Part shown: piece after piece, positions 29,835-40,456 of the stretch | How positions within the stretch are numbered: position 1 is the stretch's first letter | Layout of the letters: every line of letters begins with the position of its first letter | Notes under the pieces: generated by a model | Database searches by the model: none | The model's input: only the letters and a program-made list of their open reading frames with translations | Told to the model about the DNA's origin: nothing | Position numbers and translations under genes: made by a program | DNA from: Tetramitus jugosus | Lineage: Eukaryota > Heterolobosea > Eutetramitea > Acrasida > Vahlkampfiidae | Reading direction: 5' to 3' | Length of the DNA: 64,000 bases | NCBI GenBank assembly: GCA_937625935.1 | Contig: OW569353.1 | Location: 1 to 64,000 of the forward strand

Positions 29835-30251
29835 ATGTCATCTTGGTCAGAGGTCTTAGATGAGAACCTGATGCAATCAGGTCATATCCACGGATGCATG
29901 ATTGTGGGACACGATGGTCATTGCTGGGCCAAGACTGAATATTTTGCGCCTGTGATCCTAACGGAGAACGAAGATGAAGTATTGCACCCGGATTTGTTGT
30001 CACAAGTGTTGAATGCCTTTGTGGATCCAAATCACTTTTTAGAACATGGATTTATCATGTTAGAAAATCATTATACAATTCTGCAGCAGACAGAGCAATT
30101 GATTGTGGGCAAGAAGGGCTTCAATGGAATATTCTTGCTGAAGACGAATCAAACAATCGTGTTTGCAGTGTACAATATGGACAATCAACCATCCGAGTCT
30201 GCTCTATTAGTTGAAAAGTTTGCTCACTATTTGCACTCGCAAAGTTTGTAA
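29835..30251 (+). CDS. Profilin
   Basis: The product is 138 residues from the ATG at 29835, the normal profilin length. Landmarks are the N-terminal MSSWSEVLDENLMQSGHIHG helix (Trp for poly-proline binding), IVGHDGHCWAKT, and the central NHYTILQ strand. The basic loop VGKKGFNGIFLLKTNQTIVFAVY and the C-terminal helix ending in HYLHSQSL complete the fold. Profilin binds actin monomers, proline-rich proteins such as formins, and phosphoinositides. The frame is open for 37 codons upstream but those residues are unlike the family, so the inner ATG is chosen. The insert after GHDG (YFAPVILTENEDEVLH) is somewhat long. Confidence 0.92.
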   Translation: MSSWSEVLDENLMQSGHIHGCMIVGHDGHCWAKTEYFAPVILTENEDEVLHPDLLSQVLNAFVDPNHFLEHGFIMLENHYTILQQTEQLIVGKKGFNGIFLLKTNQTIVFAVYNMDNQPSESALLVEKFAHYLHSQSL

Positions 30252-30378
30252 TCAATCTCTTGACTTTGTGGAATGCATGGAGCCACCCGTTTCATTAATG
30301 AACAGAGTTGATACTGTAAAAAACATGTTTTTTAGTTTATATTGAAGTGCAATATTTTGAATGATGGAGAATGCTGAT

Positions 30379-31206
30379 TTATTGCATGTGTTGATGAACG
30401 AGTTGAATGCACTGGGCATATTCCTCATCACTGAACGTGCACTCGACAAAGCTCTTAGCATCTTGTGGTTGGTTCAAACATCTGTGCAATACTTTACCGC
30501 ACAGGTTCGATCCATAGCAGTGCGCTGCATCGACTAATAGCAATGAATGAGTCAGAGCGTTGTCTTGATTTTCTTCTATTCCTTTGAATTGCTCGTTCAT
30601 GCGATCGACATAGGGCTTGCATGCCGTATTCTTGATGTCCTGTACTTTTTGGTGCACGGCAGATGGGGAAGCACTCGCCAATTCTCTGAGATCAGCGTTC
30701 TTGTTCCGATTCACCATGTCAATGAATGGCTGATACGCAGCATCGACTCTCTTCTTGTCCATGGAGCTCATCCTCTGTTGAATGGTTTTCCAGCTGCTCA
30801 CATTGTGCTCAAAACAATTCTCAGCAGCAAAGGAAACCTTGCTATTGGCAGCATCACTCATCTCAATTCTCCTGTCCGAGTACTTGTTGCTCAGGCGCTC
30901 AAATTCCTCCACAATGTCATTCGGCAATTCAATTTGTTGCTGTTTCATGCAGACATAGAATGATCGATCGACATAGGGAAGAATACACATGGAATAGAAT
31001 GCCTGAGCCCAATTACTTCCACTGTGTTCACTTGTCAGGTAGTGAGCAGTTTTGTTTTGGATCATTTGAGAGTAGCGTTGCATAATGGATCGACAAGGGG
31101 TGTGGTCCAGAAGCATCATTCGATCCAATAGTTCTCTGTCGGACCATTCCTTGGCAGAGCATGGAGGAGGAAGGTCCTTGATCTGATAATGATTGTTGTT
31201 CTGCAT
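30379..31206 (-). CDS. Unknown conserved-looking protein with C-terminal Cys pattern
   Basis: From the ATG at 31206 the product is 275 residues; a longer upstream frame is not needed. It is predicted mostly helical and soluble, with no signal peptide. Cysteines are spread through the protein and cluster at the end as C-x6-C-x12-C-x9-C, loosely like CHCH-type import substrates but not a clean twin CX9C. Tyr/Gln/Asn-rich helices repeat the theme YxPFIDxVNRN / KPYVDRMNEQ. I do not recognise the family. It converges with profilin (127 bp between stops), and its start lies 91 bp from the stop of the alliinase-like gene on the same strand. Confidence 0.65.
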   Translation of the reverse strand: MQNNNHYQIKDLPPPCSAKEWSDRELLDRMMLLDHTPCRSIMQRYSQMIQNKTAHYLTSEHSGSNWAQAFYSMCILPYVDRSFYVCMKQQQIELPNDIVEEFERLSNKYSDRRIEMSDAANSKVSFAAENCFEHNVSSWKTIQQRMSSMDKKRVDAAYQPFIDMVNRNKNADLRELASASPSAVHQKVQDIKNTACKPYVDRMNEQFKGIEENQDNALTHSLLLVDAAHCYGSNLCGKVLHRCLNQPQDAKSFVECTFSDEEYAQCIQLVHQHMQ

Positions 31207-31296
31207 TTTTATTGTTGTTGGATGTCTCTTTTGTCTCAGAGGGATCAATCGGAAAATATTTAGTAATTTGGGTGCAGTGGGGAACAATACACTTGC

Positions 31297-32559
31297 TTAC
31301 TCCCTAACATTCGCAAACAATAACTTGAGTTTTTCTTCGAGGATGTCGAATGTAGAGTCACGAATGACAAGTTCCATTCTTGTGTAAAGTCCAGGTTCGA
31401 GACCAAATCCATCACCAGACCACGTATTCAAGCCAACTTTCTGGAATAATTGATAACAAGTGATTTCCTTGTTAATTACTCTCTGTGAAGTGCACCGAAC
31501 GAGCACGTAGAATTGGTTGGGTACAGAGGTTATTTGAAAGAATTGAGTATTCTGGAAGGTTGCTTGAATTCTGTTCCATCTCTCGGTCATTGTATATCTC
31601 ACATAGGAGAAGAAGGTGTCATCATTGTCATTGTTCAAATATCTCAAGAGTTGCAAAACTCGGTATTGTGTGTCCACTGATGTATGAATTTGGCTCGTAG
31701 AAATAAACTTGTTCATCAAAGTTGCTACTTGATAGTCACTCACCAATGCCCAACCGAATCTAGACCCGGCATGCCCTGTCAACTTGGACATACTGAATAA
31801 CATGATATCAAAGTTCATCTTCTTTTCGACCTTTGTCAGAGATGGCCAATAATACACCATGTCATGTACAATGTATGGAGATCTCGTATACACTGGATCT
31901 CTGAGTTCGCCTGTTGGGTTGTTCGGATAGGCAACATACTCAATAACAGAGCTTGGATCTGGGATATCCATGGACGAATTAAACACTGTTTGTGACGGAT
32001 ACATGCTAGCCCAGTCTCTATAACCGCCATAATATGGTATCTTTGCAAAAACAGAGGCAGGTCTTCCTTTGGTTTTTTCATGAAATAGAGTACTGAGTGC
32101 CCACATGCTTGCAGCAATCAAATTGGTACCTCCAGTGCCAAACACGATATACTTGTTCTCTGTGTTTGCATTGCCAATTTTGTTATGCAGTCGAACAATT
32201 TCGTTGTACAGTGTTTGGTTCAATAGTCCAGTGCTGTATCCAGTTCTGTACGATGGTTCGATATCCACTTGGAACTCTTGAATTCTTGTCAGATTGGCCC
32301 AGGATGATGCTCTGCCAAGCCAATACTGTTGAAACATCAATGGATCTCCACCAACATCAACTATAGAGCATTGATCATCAGGCAGCTTGATTTGACACCT
32401 GTCACCTACGTAGCACTGAAAACATTCACAGATAACGGCATCTTGTTGTTGCAGGTTTACGTCAGGATAGTGAACTCCATGCTCACAAGGCTGTTTCGCG
32501 TTGACAGCAAGAATGATTACCAATAGGATCAGAGTCACAACAAAAAGCAGCTTCGTCAT
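31297..32559 (-). CDS. Alliinase-like PLP enzyme, secreted
   Basis: The product is 420 residues with a clear signal peptide (MTKLLFVVTLILLVIILAVNA) and then a short Cys-rich EGF-like segment (about residues 24-61, six Cys). The rest follows the alliinase / tryptophan aminotransferase-related fold: GGDPLMFQQYW, then FGTGGTNLIAA. YVAYPNNPTGELRDP carries the Asn and Pro of fold-type I enzymes, and SMSKLTGHAGSRFGWAL carries the PLP Lys (near residue 256). Plant alliinases, which cleave Cys sulfoxides, share this signal plus EGF plus PLP layout, whereas auxin-pathway TAA/TAR enzymes usually lack the EGF part. Cysteine-sulfoxide lyase versus aminotransferase activity cannot be told from sequence alone. 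Export is expected. Confidence 0.85.
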   Translation of the reverse strand: MTKLLFVVTLILLVIILAVNAKQPCEHGVHYPDVNLQQQDAVICECFQCYVGDRCQIKLPDDQCSIVDVGGDPLMFQQYWLGRASSWANLTRIQEFQVDIEPSYRTGYSTGLLNQTLYNEIVRLHNKIGNANTENKYIVFGTGGTNLIAASMWALSTLFHEKTKGRPASVFAKIPYYGGYRDWASMYPSQTVFNSSMDIPDPSSVIEYVAYPNNPTGELRDPVYTRSPYIVHDMVYYWPSLTKVEKKMNFDIMLFSMSKLTGHAGSRFGWALVSDYQVATLMNKFISTSQIHTSVDTQYRVLQLLRYLNNDNDDTFFSYVRYTMTERWNRIQATFQNTQFFQITSVPNQFYVLVRCTSQRVINKEITCYQLFQKVGLNTWSGDGFGLEPGLYTRMELVIRDSTFDILEEKLKLLFANVRE

Positions 32560-32600
32560 CTTTGTTTGTCCTGCAGGTCAGACAGAAAATGGGGCAAAAT

Positions 32601-32670
32601 GCATCTGCCGGGATTCGAACCCGGGTCGCAGCGATGGCAACGCTGCATGATACCCCTACACTACAGATGC
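32601..32670 (-). tRNA. tRNA-Gly (anticodon GCC)
   Basis: Read on the minus strand, the acceptor GCATCTG pairs with CAGATGC. The anticodon stem CAGCG/CGCTG encloses loop TTGCCAT, giving anticodon GCC. The T arm CCGGG-TTCGAAT-CCCGG is canonical. There is no intron and the CCA is not encoded. A T-rich tract after the 3' end on the minus strand could be the Pol III stop. Confidence 0.95.
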
Positions 32671-33143
32671 TCATATTTGTTGTTTTCTTTTTGATGTTTT
32701 GGGGCGTGAACGCCGACAGAATAAAAACAACTCCGCCGATACTCATGGATCTTTGAAGGAACATAAAAAAAACAGGACTCCAGAGATTCAATTGGGAGAA
32801 GATGTGGTGGATTCAAAAGGAGTGTTTGGGAGGTGTCTGATTTTTCACATGAGCGTCCGTTTAGGGTGACCTGCTGGAATGGTTCGTTGCTCAAGTCAAA
32901 AGTCGTACACTTCACACAAAGGCGGTAGTGAAGAATCTCAATAGTGTGGAGGACATGGATACGACATGTCCGAATGCAATTTCGAGCAAGAGACAGTTCT
33001 TCACTGTCTCAGTTAGAATCACTTTTTGGGAGGAAGTTTCCGGAAGTCGTAGTTATTTCCGCGCCAACCAAAAAAGATCAAAAAACAACAAATAACAATT
33101 CCACCAATAGAAATCAAAAAAAAAGCTATCACTTACATATACA

Positions 33144-34612
33144 ATGAACAATCAACAGCCAAATTATTGGTGTCATCAATGTAATTGCAGAGTCAAAGCA
33201 ATTTCTAGCTTAGAGGATGGTGAACCTATTTGTCCCATTTGTAAAGAAAGTTTTGTTGAATTGTTGGAAGAATCACAAAATAGCAACAACAATAACAACA
33301 GCAGTAGCACGAATCAAGTGATCAACATGGATGATATGCTTGATTCTGCATTGGAAGGAATCTTTCAACAACAACAAGACGCTGATCAAACAACAATTGA
33401 GGCGAATACAGCTGTGAGTGATGATGATGATGATGAAGGTGATATGGATTTAGAGACGGCCAATGCTTTCTTGGATGCAATCTTGTTGAATCGTCAACAC
33501 CAACAAACACCTAATAGCAACAACAACAGTCAACAACAACAACCCATTCCAGATTTACTAACGTATGTGCTACTACTAGCGATTTGCGGCAACAACAAAA
33601 TTTCATGTCTATAGAATCAACAACCACTGTAATCTCACACACACACACTCTTTTTTTCCCATACATACATAGCTTAATGAATCAAATGTTTGGTACTGGT
33701 GTAGGACTGGGTCTCGGTGCACGAAACAACCGCAACAACAATAATATGAATGTGAATAATAATGATGGTCAACAAGACTCCAATGTACAACAACACCAAC
33801 CACAACAACAAGCCAATGCTCAAAACAATAATCCAATGGACTTTATCAATACACTTGTGAATAATCTTGGTGTTGCTCTGGGTGGTGCAGCAAACACTAA
33901 TATGAATGCTGCTACTACAGGTGGTACAGCCAATCCAACCAATGTATTTTCATTCAATCTCAATGATGTGTTCAATCAGATCAATACGGGAGGTGCACAA
34001 CTCGGTGATTATTTCCTAGGTGACAATCTACAACAATTGATTAATCACTTGTTTGATCATTCGGGAAGCTCAGGACCTCCACCTGCGAGTAAGAGAGCCA
34101 TGGACAGTTTGCCCATTCAAAAAGCAACAAGTGAATTTCATGACAAGGAATGCACCATTTGTCAGGATCATTATCAGGATGATGAAGAGATTGTCACGTT
34201 GCCATGCAGTCACGTATTCCACAAGGATTGTTTGTGGCCATGGTTGAATAGGCATGGTACTTGTCCTACGTGTCGATTCAAATTGGAGACAACTGAAGAA
34301 GCACCCAATCCAGATGCCATCGATCCAAATCAACAACCGACGGACAATAATAACACCAACATCAACAATAATATGAATGCGAATTTAGGTGCGGGGCCAA
34401 TGAATCCATTTGCCAATTTGTTCAATTTTGCAGGAATGCCACCACCGAACAACACTAACGGAGGGCCACAGGTTTTCCAATTTTCTTTCCCATTCGGCAA
34501 TCCTAATCCCAATGTGAATAATGATAATAATCGTGACAATAATAATAATACCAACAACAACAATAATAACAATAATAACGGAAGTGGAGGCAATATGAGT
34601 TATTTCCTGTAA
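33144..34612 (+). CDS. RING-H2 E3 ubiquitin ligase of the RNF115/RNF126 type
   Basis: Two exons, 33144-33562 and 33673-34612, flank a 110-bp GT-AG intron (GTATGT start, phase 2) and give 452 residues. The N-terminus holds a C-x2-C zinc ribbon (YWCHQCNCRV, then ICPICKESFVE). This with the distant RING-H2 (CTICQDHYQDDEE, LPCSHVFHKDCLWPWL, CPTCR, about residues 298-342) is the RNF115/126 layout. The RING ligands appear complete. The remainder is Asn/Gln-rich low complexity, including a long Asn run at the C-terminus (AAT/AAC tracts). These ligases act in sorting and quality control of membrane proteins in animals. The assignment of role is by family only. Confidence 0.88.
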
Positions 34613-34633
34613 AAATGTACATTGTTTACCATG

Positions 34634-37148
34634 TTACTTTTTTGATCTATTTCTGGGTGCAATACTTCCCAATTGTCTGGTGTTCGATGGAGATCGAGCG
34701 CTGTTGGTGGACGAAGATGATGTAGGCCGTTTTCCATTTCTCGAAGGCGGGGGCTCAGGTGTACCAGTTGCTGCCTCCAGTTCTTTCATCTTCCGTTTAA
34801 GCAGTTGTGTATCACTTTTGTCGGCTTTGATCTTCTCCTTCAATACACTCAGTTTCTGTTGTTCGCTATTCAATTGCTGAAGTAGTGGTTGATTTTCTTC
34901 TCTCATGTTTTGTGTTTGTCGAACCACTTCATCCTTCTTGATGGCAGCTTGTTTCTTTAGCTTCGATATTCGATCTCGTTCCACTTCTATCCTCGATTCG
35001 AGCTTTCTCTGTTGTTTTATCTTCTCTTGCAAATCACCACTGATTCTATCCAGTCGATGATCTGACTCTGTTTCGAATCTTTGTCTCTCGTTCTTCTTGT
35101 TCTCCAAATTTTGCTTCAATTGCTCTGTTTCCGCATCAATCTTCTGTTTCAATCGTTCCAAGTTTTCTTGAGCCTCTTGATAAGCTCTTTCGGCTCGTTG
35201 TGTGAGTTCTATCTCTTTTTCTATTTCTTCATTCACTTCCATCAGTAACCACTCATTCTTCCTCAGATCTCTAATCTGATTTTGTAATCGATTTGTTAAT
35301 CCTCCTTTGAAAGATTTTGTGTTCCGTTTCAAACCTTCAGTTATGCCCACGAAACTCTTGTAATTAAAATTATTGAATGCAAAGTCCAAGTTCATTAGGG
35401 TGGAGTTATGTCTCAGAGCTTCAGCAAAGTGCTCACCTGCAGTTCTCATATCATTCTCCTTTATGATCAGAGTTTGTAAGGTAGAGTTGTGCATTAGTAC
35501 ATTTGCAAGATTTGTCCCTCCTTTATCACCTACTCGGTTGTGAGACAAGTCGAGGAGAGTAAGGGTCTTGTTCTGCCGTAAAGAACTGGAGAACGATTTT
35601 GCACCTCCATCCTCTACATAGTTATGACTCATGTCCAACCGTTTTAAGTTCGTATTACCTCCGATTGCTTTGCCAATCAATCTTGCTCCTTGATCTTGAA
35701 TAACATTTCGCGAGCATATTAGAGTTTGTAAACTTGTGTTAATCTCTATCATTACAGCAATAAGTTCAGCACCATCATTACCAAAGTCATTGCAATCCCA
35801 TTTCAGAAAGTTCATAGTTTTGTTGATCTTTAGCATATCACAAATGTCTTTCAGACCTTCTGGAGATATTCTATTTTCTGCGATGTCCCAGTACTCTAGA
35901 ACATTATTCGAATTATCAATCATAGCTTTCGATAGAATGGATGCCCCTCGATCTGATATCTGATTTCTCTCCATTTCCAATCTGGTAAGCCTGCTATCAA
36001 CAAGAACCTTAGCAATGTACTCACAACCTAGAGGACCTACATTATTCGAACTGATATTTAATTCTGTGATGACGTGATTGCCTCTCAATCCTTCACATAA
36101 TAATTTGATTCCCTCTGATCCCATTCCATTGCTTGCCAAGTTCAGTTGACAGAGAATTCGATTTACAGACAACATCTCTTTCAACGATTGACTACCTTTT
36201 AGTCCAATGTGATTCCGATTTATGCCAGATAATCCACTCAAATCCAAACTGGTCAGTGTTTCATTCTTTTTGAGTTTTTCAAAAAGAGCAACACCACCCT
36301 TGCCTCCGATATCATTACTCCTCAAATCTAACCTAGTAATCGTATCATTCGTTTCTAAGAGTTGAGCTAGAGCCATTGTTCCTTCATCTCTGAACCTGTT
36401 TCCACAAAGTTCAAGAACTGAATAGGACTTGTTTGTGGCTAATACTTGGCTGATGGCAACTCCAGAATGCGTTCCGAGCCCATGTTCTTTCATTGAAAAT
36501 AATAATCCGATACAACTCTTGTGTATTAACTCAACAAATCGTTCTTCTCGTTTTGGTATGACAGAGAGCTTTTGATCCTGTTGTGATATGAAACGTGAGT
36601 TTTATGCTTTGTTAAAATACGACATACAAACAAGAAACTGTTCAATCAATACACACTTGGCACTTTGCATGGTACAACTTTCTAATATCTTGCATTGACA
36701 TACTCACTCTCGTATCATCTCCCATATCAAACAATTTTTCGCTTCGAGTAAAGACTTGAGCGTCACTATAGTCAAGTATGGTGTCATCATCCATCGCGCA
36801 ATTGTCGTCATCATACAAAACCATCTCCTCTCCATTATCTTCATCATCATCATCATACAACATATCATCATAATCTTGATCGCCATTCGTACGGGCATTC
36901 GCCGATCCGGGAAGCGCTCTCGATTCACTCACAGAAGTTCGAAGTGAGCTAGAATTGGAAAGCTGTTGAATTCGAGAGATGGATTTCGATCGATGAGTAG
37001 GGGATTCAGGAAGAGGACTCGATTTACTTACAAACATCATCGAGTTGCTGTTGTTGGCTCTGCTGTTCTTTGGTGATAGTTCATGTTCACGTGGATCAAC
37101 TCTCATCATGCTATGATGACTCTGAGAAGAGGATGTGAATGATTTCAT
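34634..37148 (-). CDS. RNI-type leucine-rich-repeat protein with C-terminal coiled coil
   Basis: Two exons on the minus strand, 37148-36657 and 36577-34634, flank a 79-bp GT-AG intron in phase 0 and give 811 residues. Exon 1 encodes a disordered Ser/Asn-rich and then strongly acidic region. Exon 2 encodes about a dozen ribonuclease-inhibitor-type repeats of 28 residues (for example LDLRSNDIGGKGGVALFE and LDMSHNYVEDGGAKSFS, residues about 200-580). A long charged coiled coil (about 600-770) and a basic Ser/Pro tail follow. There is no NACHT or other enzymatic domain. Such proteins are scaffolds in protists, often linked to cytoskeleton or flagellar structures, but that is inference. It is the near neighbour of the RING gene, converging with a 21-bp gap. 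Confidence 0.85.
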
Positions 37149-37258
37149 AATGGTTCACAAATAATAACACCTTTACTTCTTCCTCCTGGTAGTTCTTCTT
37201 CTCTCCGAAAGCAAACTCGAGGGTAATTGATTTCTGTAGCGGCGGTTAGCGCTGATGT

Positions 37259-40129
37259 TTATTCCGACTTTTTACGATTTTTGGTGTGTTCTGTCACAGA
37301 GTTCACCCATCGTTGAACCGTACCGGTATACATTTGCGATATTCCAAATAGAATAGATAAGAGTACAATCATAATGTTACCAATGGCGAATCTGCTGATA
37401 CTGTTACCAATCTCTAACCAGCTGCCTGTATCTTGAACCAGGATGAAGAAATTGATCGTCATAATATCAAACAATGCAACAACAATGCAAAATACAGCCA
37501 CTTGTGGTGTCCTAGTTACCCTGAGTACGGCGCTAAACGACACAGTACTGATAAGCAGAGGTGTCATTAGCTTTAGGATCAATATTGCTGTCATGAGGAA
37601 TGGACTGAACACTGTGATGAATCGATAGACTGACTTCAATTCAAAACTAGCGATTGTGGCGAGATTTCCTGTGCCAAAGAAGCTCACATTGATGAAAAAT
37701 ATAAAGAGGAGGGCTGTAGAATAATCCACTGCATTGATTGCTCGTAGCTGGACTAATGACCGAGAAGATGAATTACCGCTAGCCTTATTTGACTCTCGAG
37801 CGTTCACTTCTCTTCTCGCCCAGAGTACCATGAGTACATCCAGTGCTGCATAGAATAGTACTTCATAATTGACACTCAGTAATATAAACGGACATGCGAA
37901 GGCCATAATTACACTTTGCATCCTCATTTTGAAAAAGTTAGGACTGAAGAGTGGTGCAAATAATGAAATGACGCTGATGGACCAAGATATGATCTGATTT
38001 CTTCTTGGTAGACCCTCTCTAGCAGATAGAGATTGCTCGGTGTCATATACAGTATAGATTGCTAGAAAAACAAGTAGCAACTGCAGACAGAAGAGGTAGC
38101 GACCCTTTGTAGTCTTTTGCGGTGAATGAACATAAATCCGTCGCCAAATAACTTGCAACATTATGAATAATAATCCTCCTGAGATAACGAGAAAAGTGTC
38201 TGATCCATAATCAGCGGGGAGCAATGTGAACAAACTGGAGCATATGCAAATCAAGATCCAACCAAATCTTGGATGGAAGGACATTCCAAGCAACGTAGGT
38301 GCAATTCCTAAAACAATAAAACAGCTCGAAAATACTCCTCGTTTAAAATAACCTAGCATCATGACCTCCAACGCCACCAAATACATGACACACGATATTA
38401 TGACAGTTGTCATGTCTTTTGACTGACTTCGGATGTAGAATGATATGAATCCAACGTTGCGACACAAACTATTCACAAACAGAATTGGGAATACGAGATA
38501 GCAGTGGTAGAGCAGTGGACTACTCTGCATATATAAAAACATATGGAGTGACGCACCAAGCACGACTGTTGAAATATGAACAAAGATATTCCATACTTGA
38601 CTGGTGTGCTTCTTCTCGTTGTATGAAAACTCGCCATAATGCTTCATTGTTTGAACAAGCAAAAATCCAATCCACGAAAGATAACCGACAGTGATAATTG
38701 ACATGAGTACAGGCCAATCATATGTCTGGTAATAGGAAAGGCCGTTTGTGCTATAAGTAATGAGTTCATGGCACTTCTTCTGGACTCTGTCATATTGTTT
38801 GGTTTGAATCATCGCACTTATGTCATCGACCATACCTTTCTCTCTGTGCGAAGAGTCATACTCTCGGAAGAAGAAGTGAGTTTTATACTTCTTGTCTTCT
38901 TCTTTCACTTTTAGTTGCTCCAATATTTGAAGTGCGTTAGCGAATAAATGCTGTGTTTTCAATTCATCAGATACACTCAGATAGGAGAGCGGCAAAGTTC
39001 CAACATTGTTCACAGGATATGGAAGCCCCAGTAGAGCGGTTAATAAAGGAGCAACATCAGCCTGTCTTATATCCTTCCGATTGTTTGGATCAAGATTCCA
39101 TTGTTTCCTGGTTAAATTATTCTCATGTTCAGAAGACAACCGAACATCATCAATCACGTTGAATGATCCGGCTGAGCCCTGTTCGATACCCTTGCCCCAT
39201 GCGACAAAAGGTGTTCGTGTACATTCAGGATTTCCATCTCCATGAGCGCCCTTGGATGACATTCCATGATCAGCTGTGAAGATGAATGCAGTGTCATTGT
39301 CTCCAAAAAATTGATGGATCGCTCGAGTGACATTCCGTACGCCCTGATCCACATAAATAACATTATCCAGGTAGCCTTTGGTTCCAGGACGATAAGCGTG
39401 ACCACTCGTATCTACACCCAGCAAGTGCAAAAATATTACGACTCCATTATCATGTTGCTTCAGTCGTTGCTTGATTGTGTCATTATTCGCAAACACATTG
39501 TCCAATTGATCAAACACCCACTTGTCTAACACAGTGGGATCAGCAGATGCAAAATCCTCCATCTCTGGTTCATAGTACAAACTATCCATATTGTCTCCCT
39601 TGAATATTTTGACAACGTCGGGTGATCCGATTTGCAGCACATAATTGGACTGATTGAAAACACTGTCAAAATGCACTGGATTTTCCTTCCAGCCAGTTGT
39701 CACAGCACTCACATCTTCATAAAATCCAGCAAACATGGCCACGTGACACGGTCTTGACTCTGTGGGCACTCTTGTGTGCGAGACGCCCCAACTGGCTTCT
39801 TTGCTACGAATAAGACTGTGCAAGAAAGAATCGGAAAAGTTCTTGTGCAATTCAAACAATGAATCAGCTCTCAATCCATCAGACACAATAAAAACGACAC
39901 GTTTTGCGGCGTGTGACGACTCATTGCGTATGAGATTGTCGTGAACAGTTGAACTGTTGCTATTGTTGGATGGAGGAGATTGTGCACGATACTGTCTCAT
40001 TCCATGCACCAATGGCGATTGAAAGTACACATGAATAATACTGTACAGATAGATTGCATGAAACAAGATGCCTAATAGAACGATTGTCCACAGAGAAAGA
40101 CCAGCTTTGGGTTGTGGTGCTTGTCTCAT
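37259..40129 (-). CDS. PIGN: GPI ethanolamine phosphate transferase 1 (PIG-N / Mcd4)
   Basis: The product is 956 residues from the first ATG; the frame continues upstream but without an ATG. Human PIG-N is of similar size. A first membrane segment (LWTIVLLGILFHAIYLYSI) is followed by a lumenal phosphodiesterase domain. Metal-site motifs are VFIVSDGLRADSLFE, THTRVPTESRPCHVAMFAGFYED with the nucleophile Thr region, LGVDTSGHAYRP, and FTADHGMSSKGAHGDGNP. About a dozen or more membrane helices make up the C-terminal half. The enzyme adds ethanolamine phosphate to the first mannose of GPI precursors in the ER. All key motifs appear present, so GPI anchoring is expected in this organism. The neighbour at 40457 is divergent. 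Confidence 0.92.
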   Translation of the reverse strand: MRQAPQPKAGLSLWTIVLLGILFHAIYLYSIIHVYFQSPLVHGMRQYRAQSPPSNNSNSSTVHDNLIRNESSHAAKRVVFIVSDGLRADSLFELHKNFSDSFLHSLIRSKEASWGVSHTRVPTESRPCHVAMFAGFYEDVSAVTTGWKENPVHFDSVFNQSNYVLQIGSPDVVKIFKGDNMDSLYYEPEMEDFASADPTVLDKWVFDQLDNVFANNDTIKQRLKQHDNGVVIFLHLLGVDTSGHAYRPGTKGYLDNVIYVDQGVRNVTRAIHQFFGDNDTAFIFTADHGMSSKGAHGDGNPECTRTPFVAWGKGIEQGSAGSFNVIDDVRLSSEHENNLTRKQWNLDPNNRKDIRQADVAPLLTALLGLPYPVNNVGTLPLSYLSVSDELKTQHLFANALQILEQLKVKEEDKKYKTHFFFREYDSSHREKGMVDDISAMIQTKQYDRVQKKCHELITYSTNGLSYYQTYDWPVLMSIITVGYLSWIGFLLVQTMKHYGEFSYNEKKHTSQVWNIFVHISTVVLGASLHMFLYMQSSPLLYHCYLVFPILFVNSLCRNVGFISFYIRSQSKDMTTVIISCVMYLVALEVMMLGYFKRGVFSSCFIVLGIAPTLLGMSFHPRFGWILICICSSLFTLLPADYGSDTFLVISGGLLFIMLQVIWRRIYVHSPQKTTKGRYLFCLQLLLVFLAIYTVYDTEQSLSAREGLPRRNQIISWSISVISLFAPLFSPNFFKMRMQSVIMAFACPFILLSVNYEVLFYAALDVLMVLWARREVNARESNKASGNSSSRSLVQLRAINAVDYSTALLFIFFINVSFFGTGNLATIASFELKSVYRFITVFSPFLMTAILILKLMTPLLISTVSFSAVLRVTRTPQVAVFCIVVALFDIMTINFFILVQDTGSWLEIGNSISRFAIGNIMIVLLSILFGISQMYTGTVQRWVNSVTEHTKNRKKSE

Positions 40130-40456
40130 GATGTGATGATTGTTTGGAAATATTTCTGACCAAGGAATTAATTCAATTGAACAATAGGTTCTATCTCTTT
40201 GGGATCGGTGATTGTTTTTTGTTGTTGTTGTTGTTGGCGAATGTTTCAAAGAACAAAATGGAATTATGTGTGATCACGCGGTCCATTCAAAAGAGACGCT
40301 AAAAATACCTGAGAAAAAAAAAGTGATTGTTCCATCTGTTTCGTGAACCAAAGGGGACAAAATCAATTTTATTGCCCGGCTGTCTGTGGTTTGCCCAACA
40401 CAAAATTCAAGATAGACAAAAAGACTAACACCCTACCCACGCAGTTTAGCTTATTG

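Noticed and set aside
40130-40249. N-terminal 40-codon extension of PIG-N
   Set aside because: It begins with TTG, has no ATG, and is unlike the family, whose first helix follows the chosen ATG.
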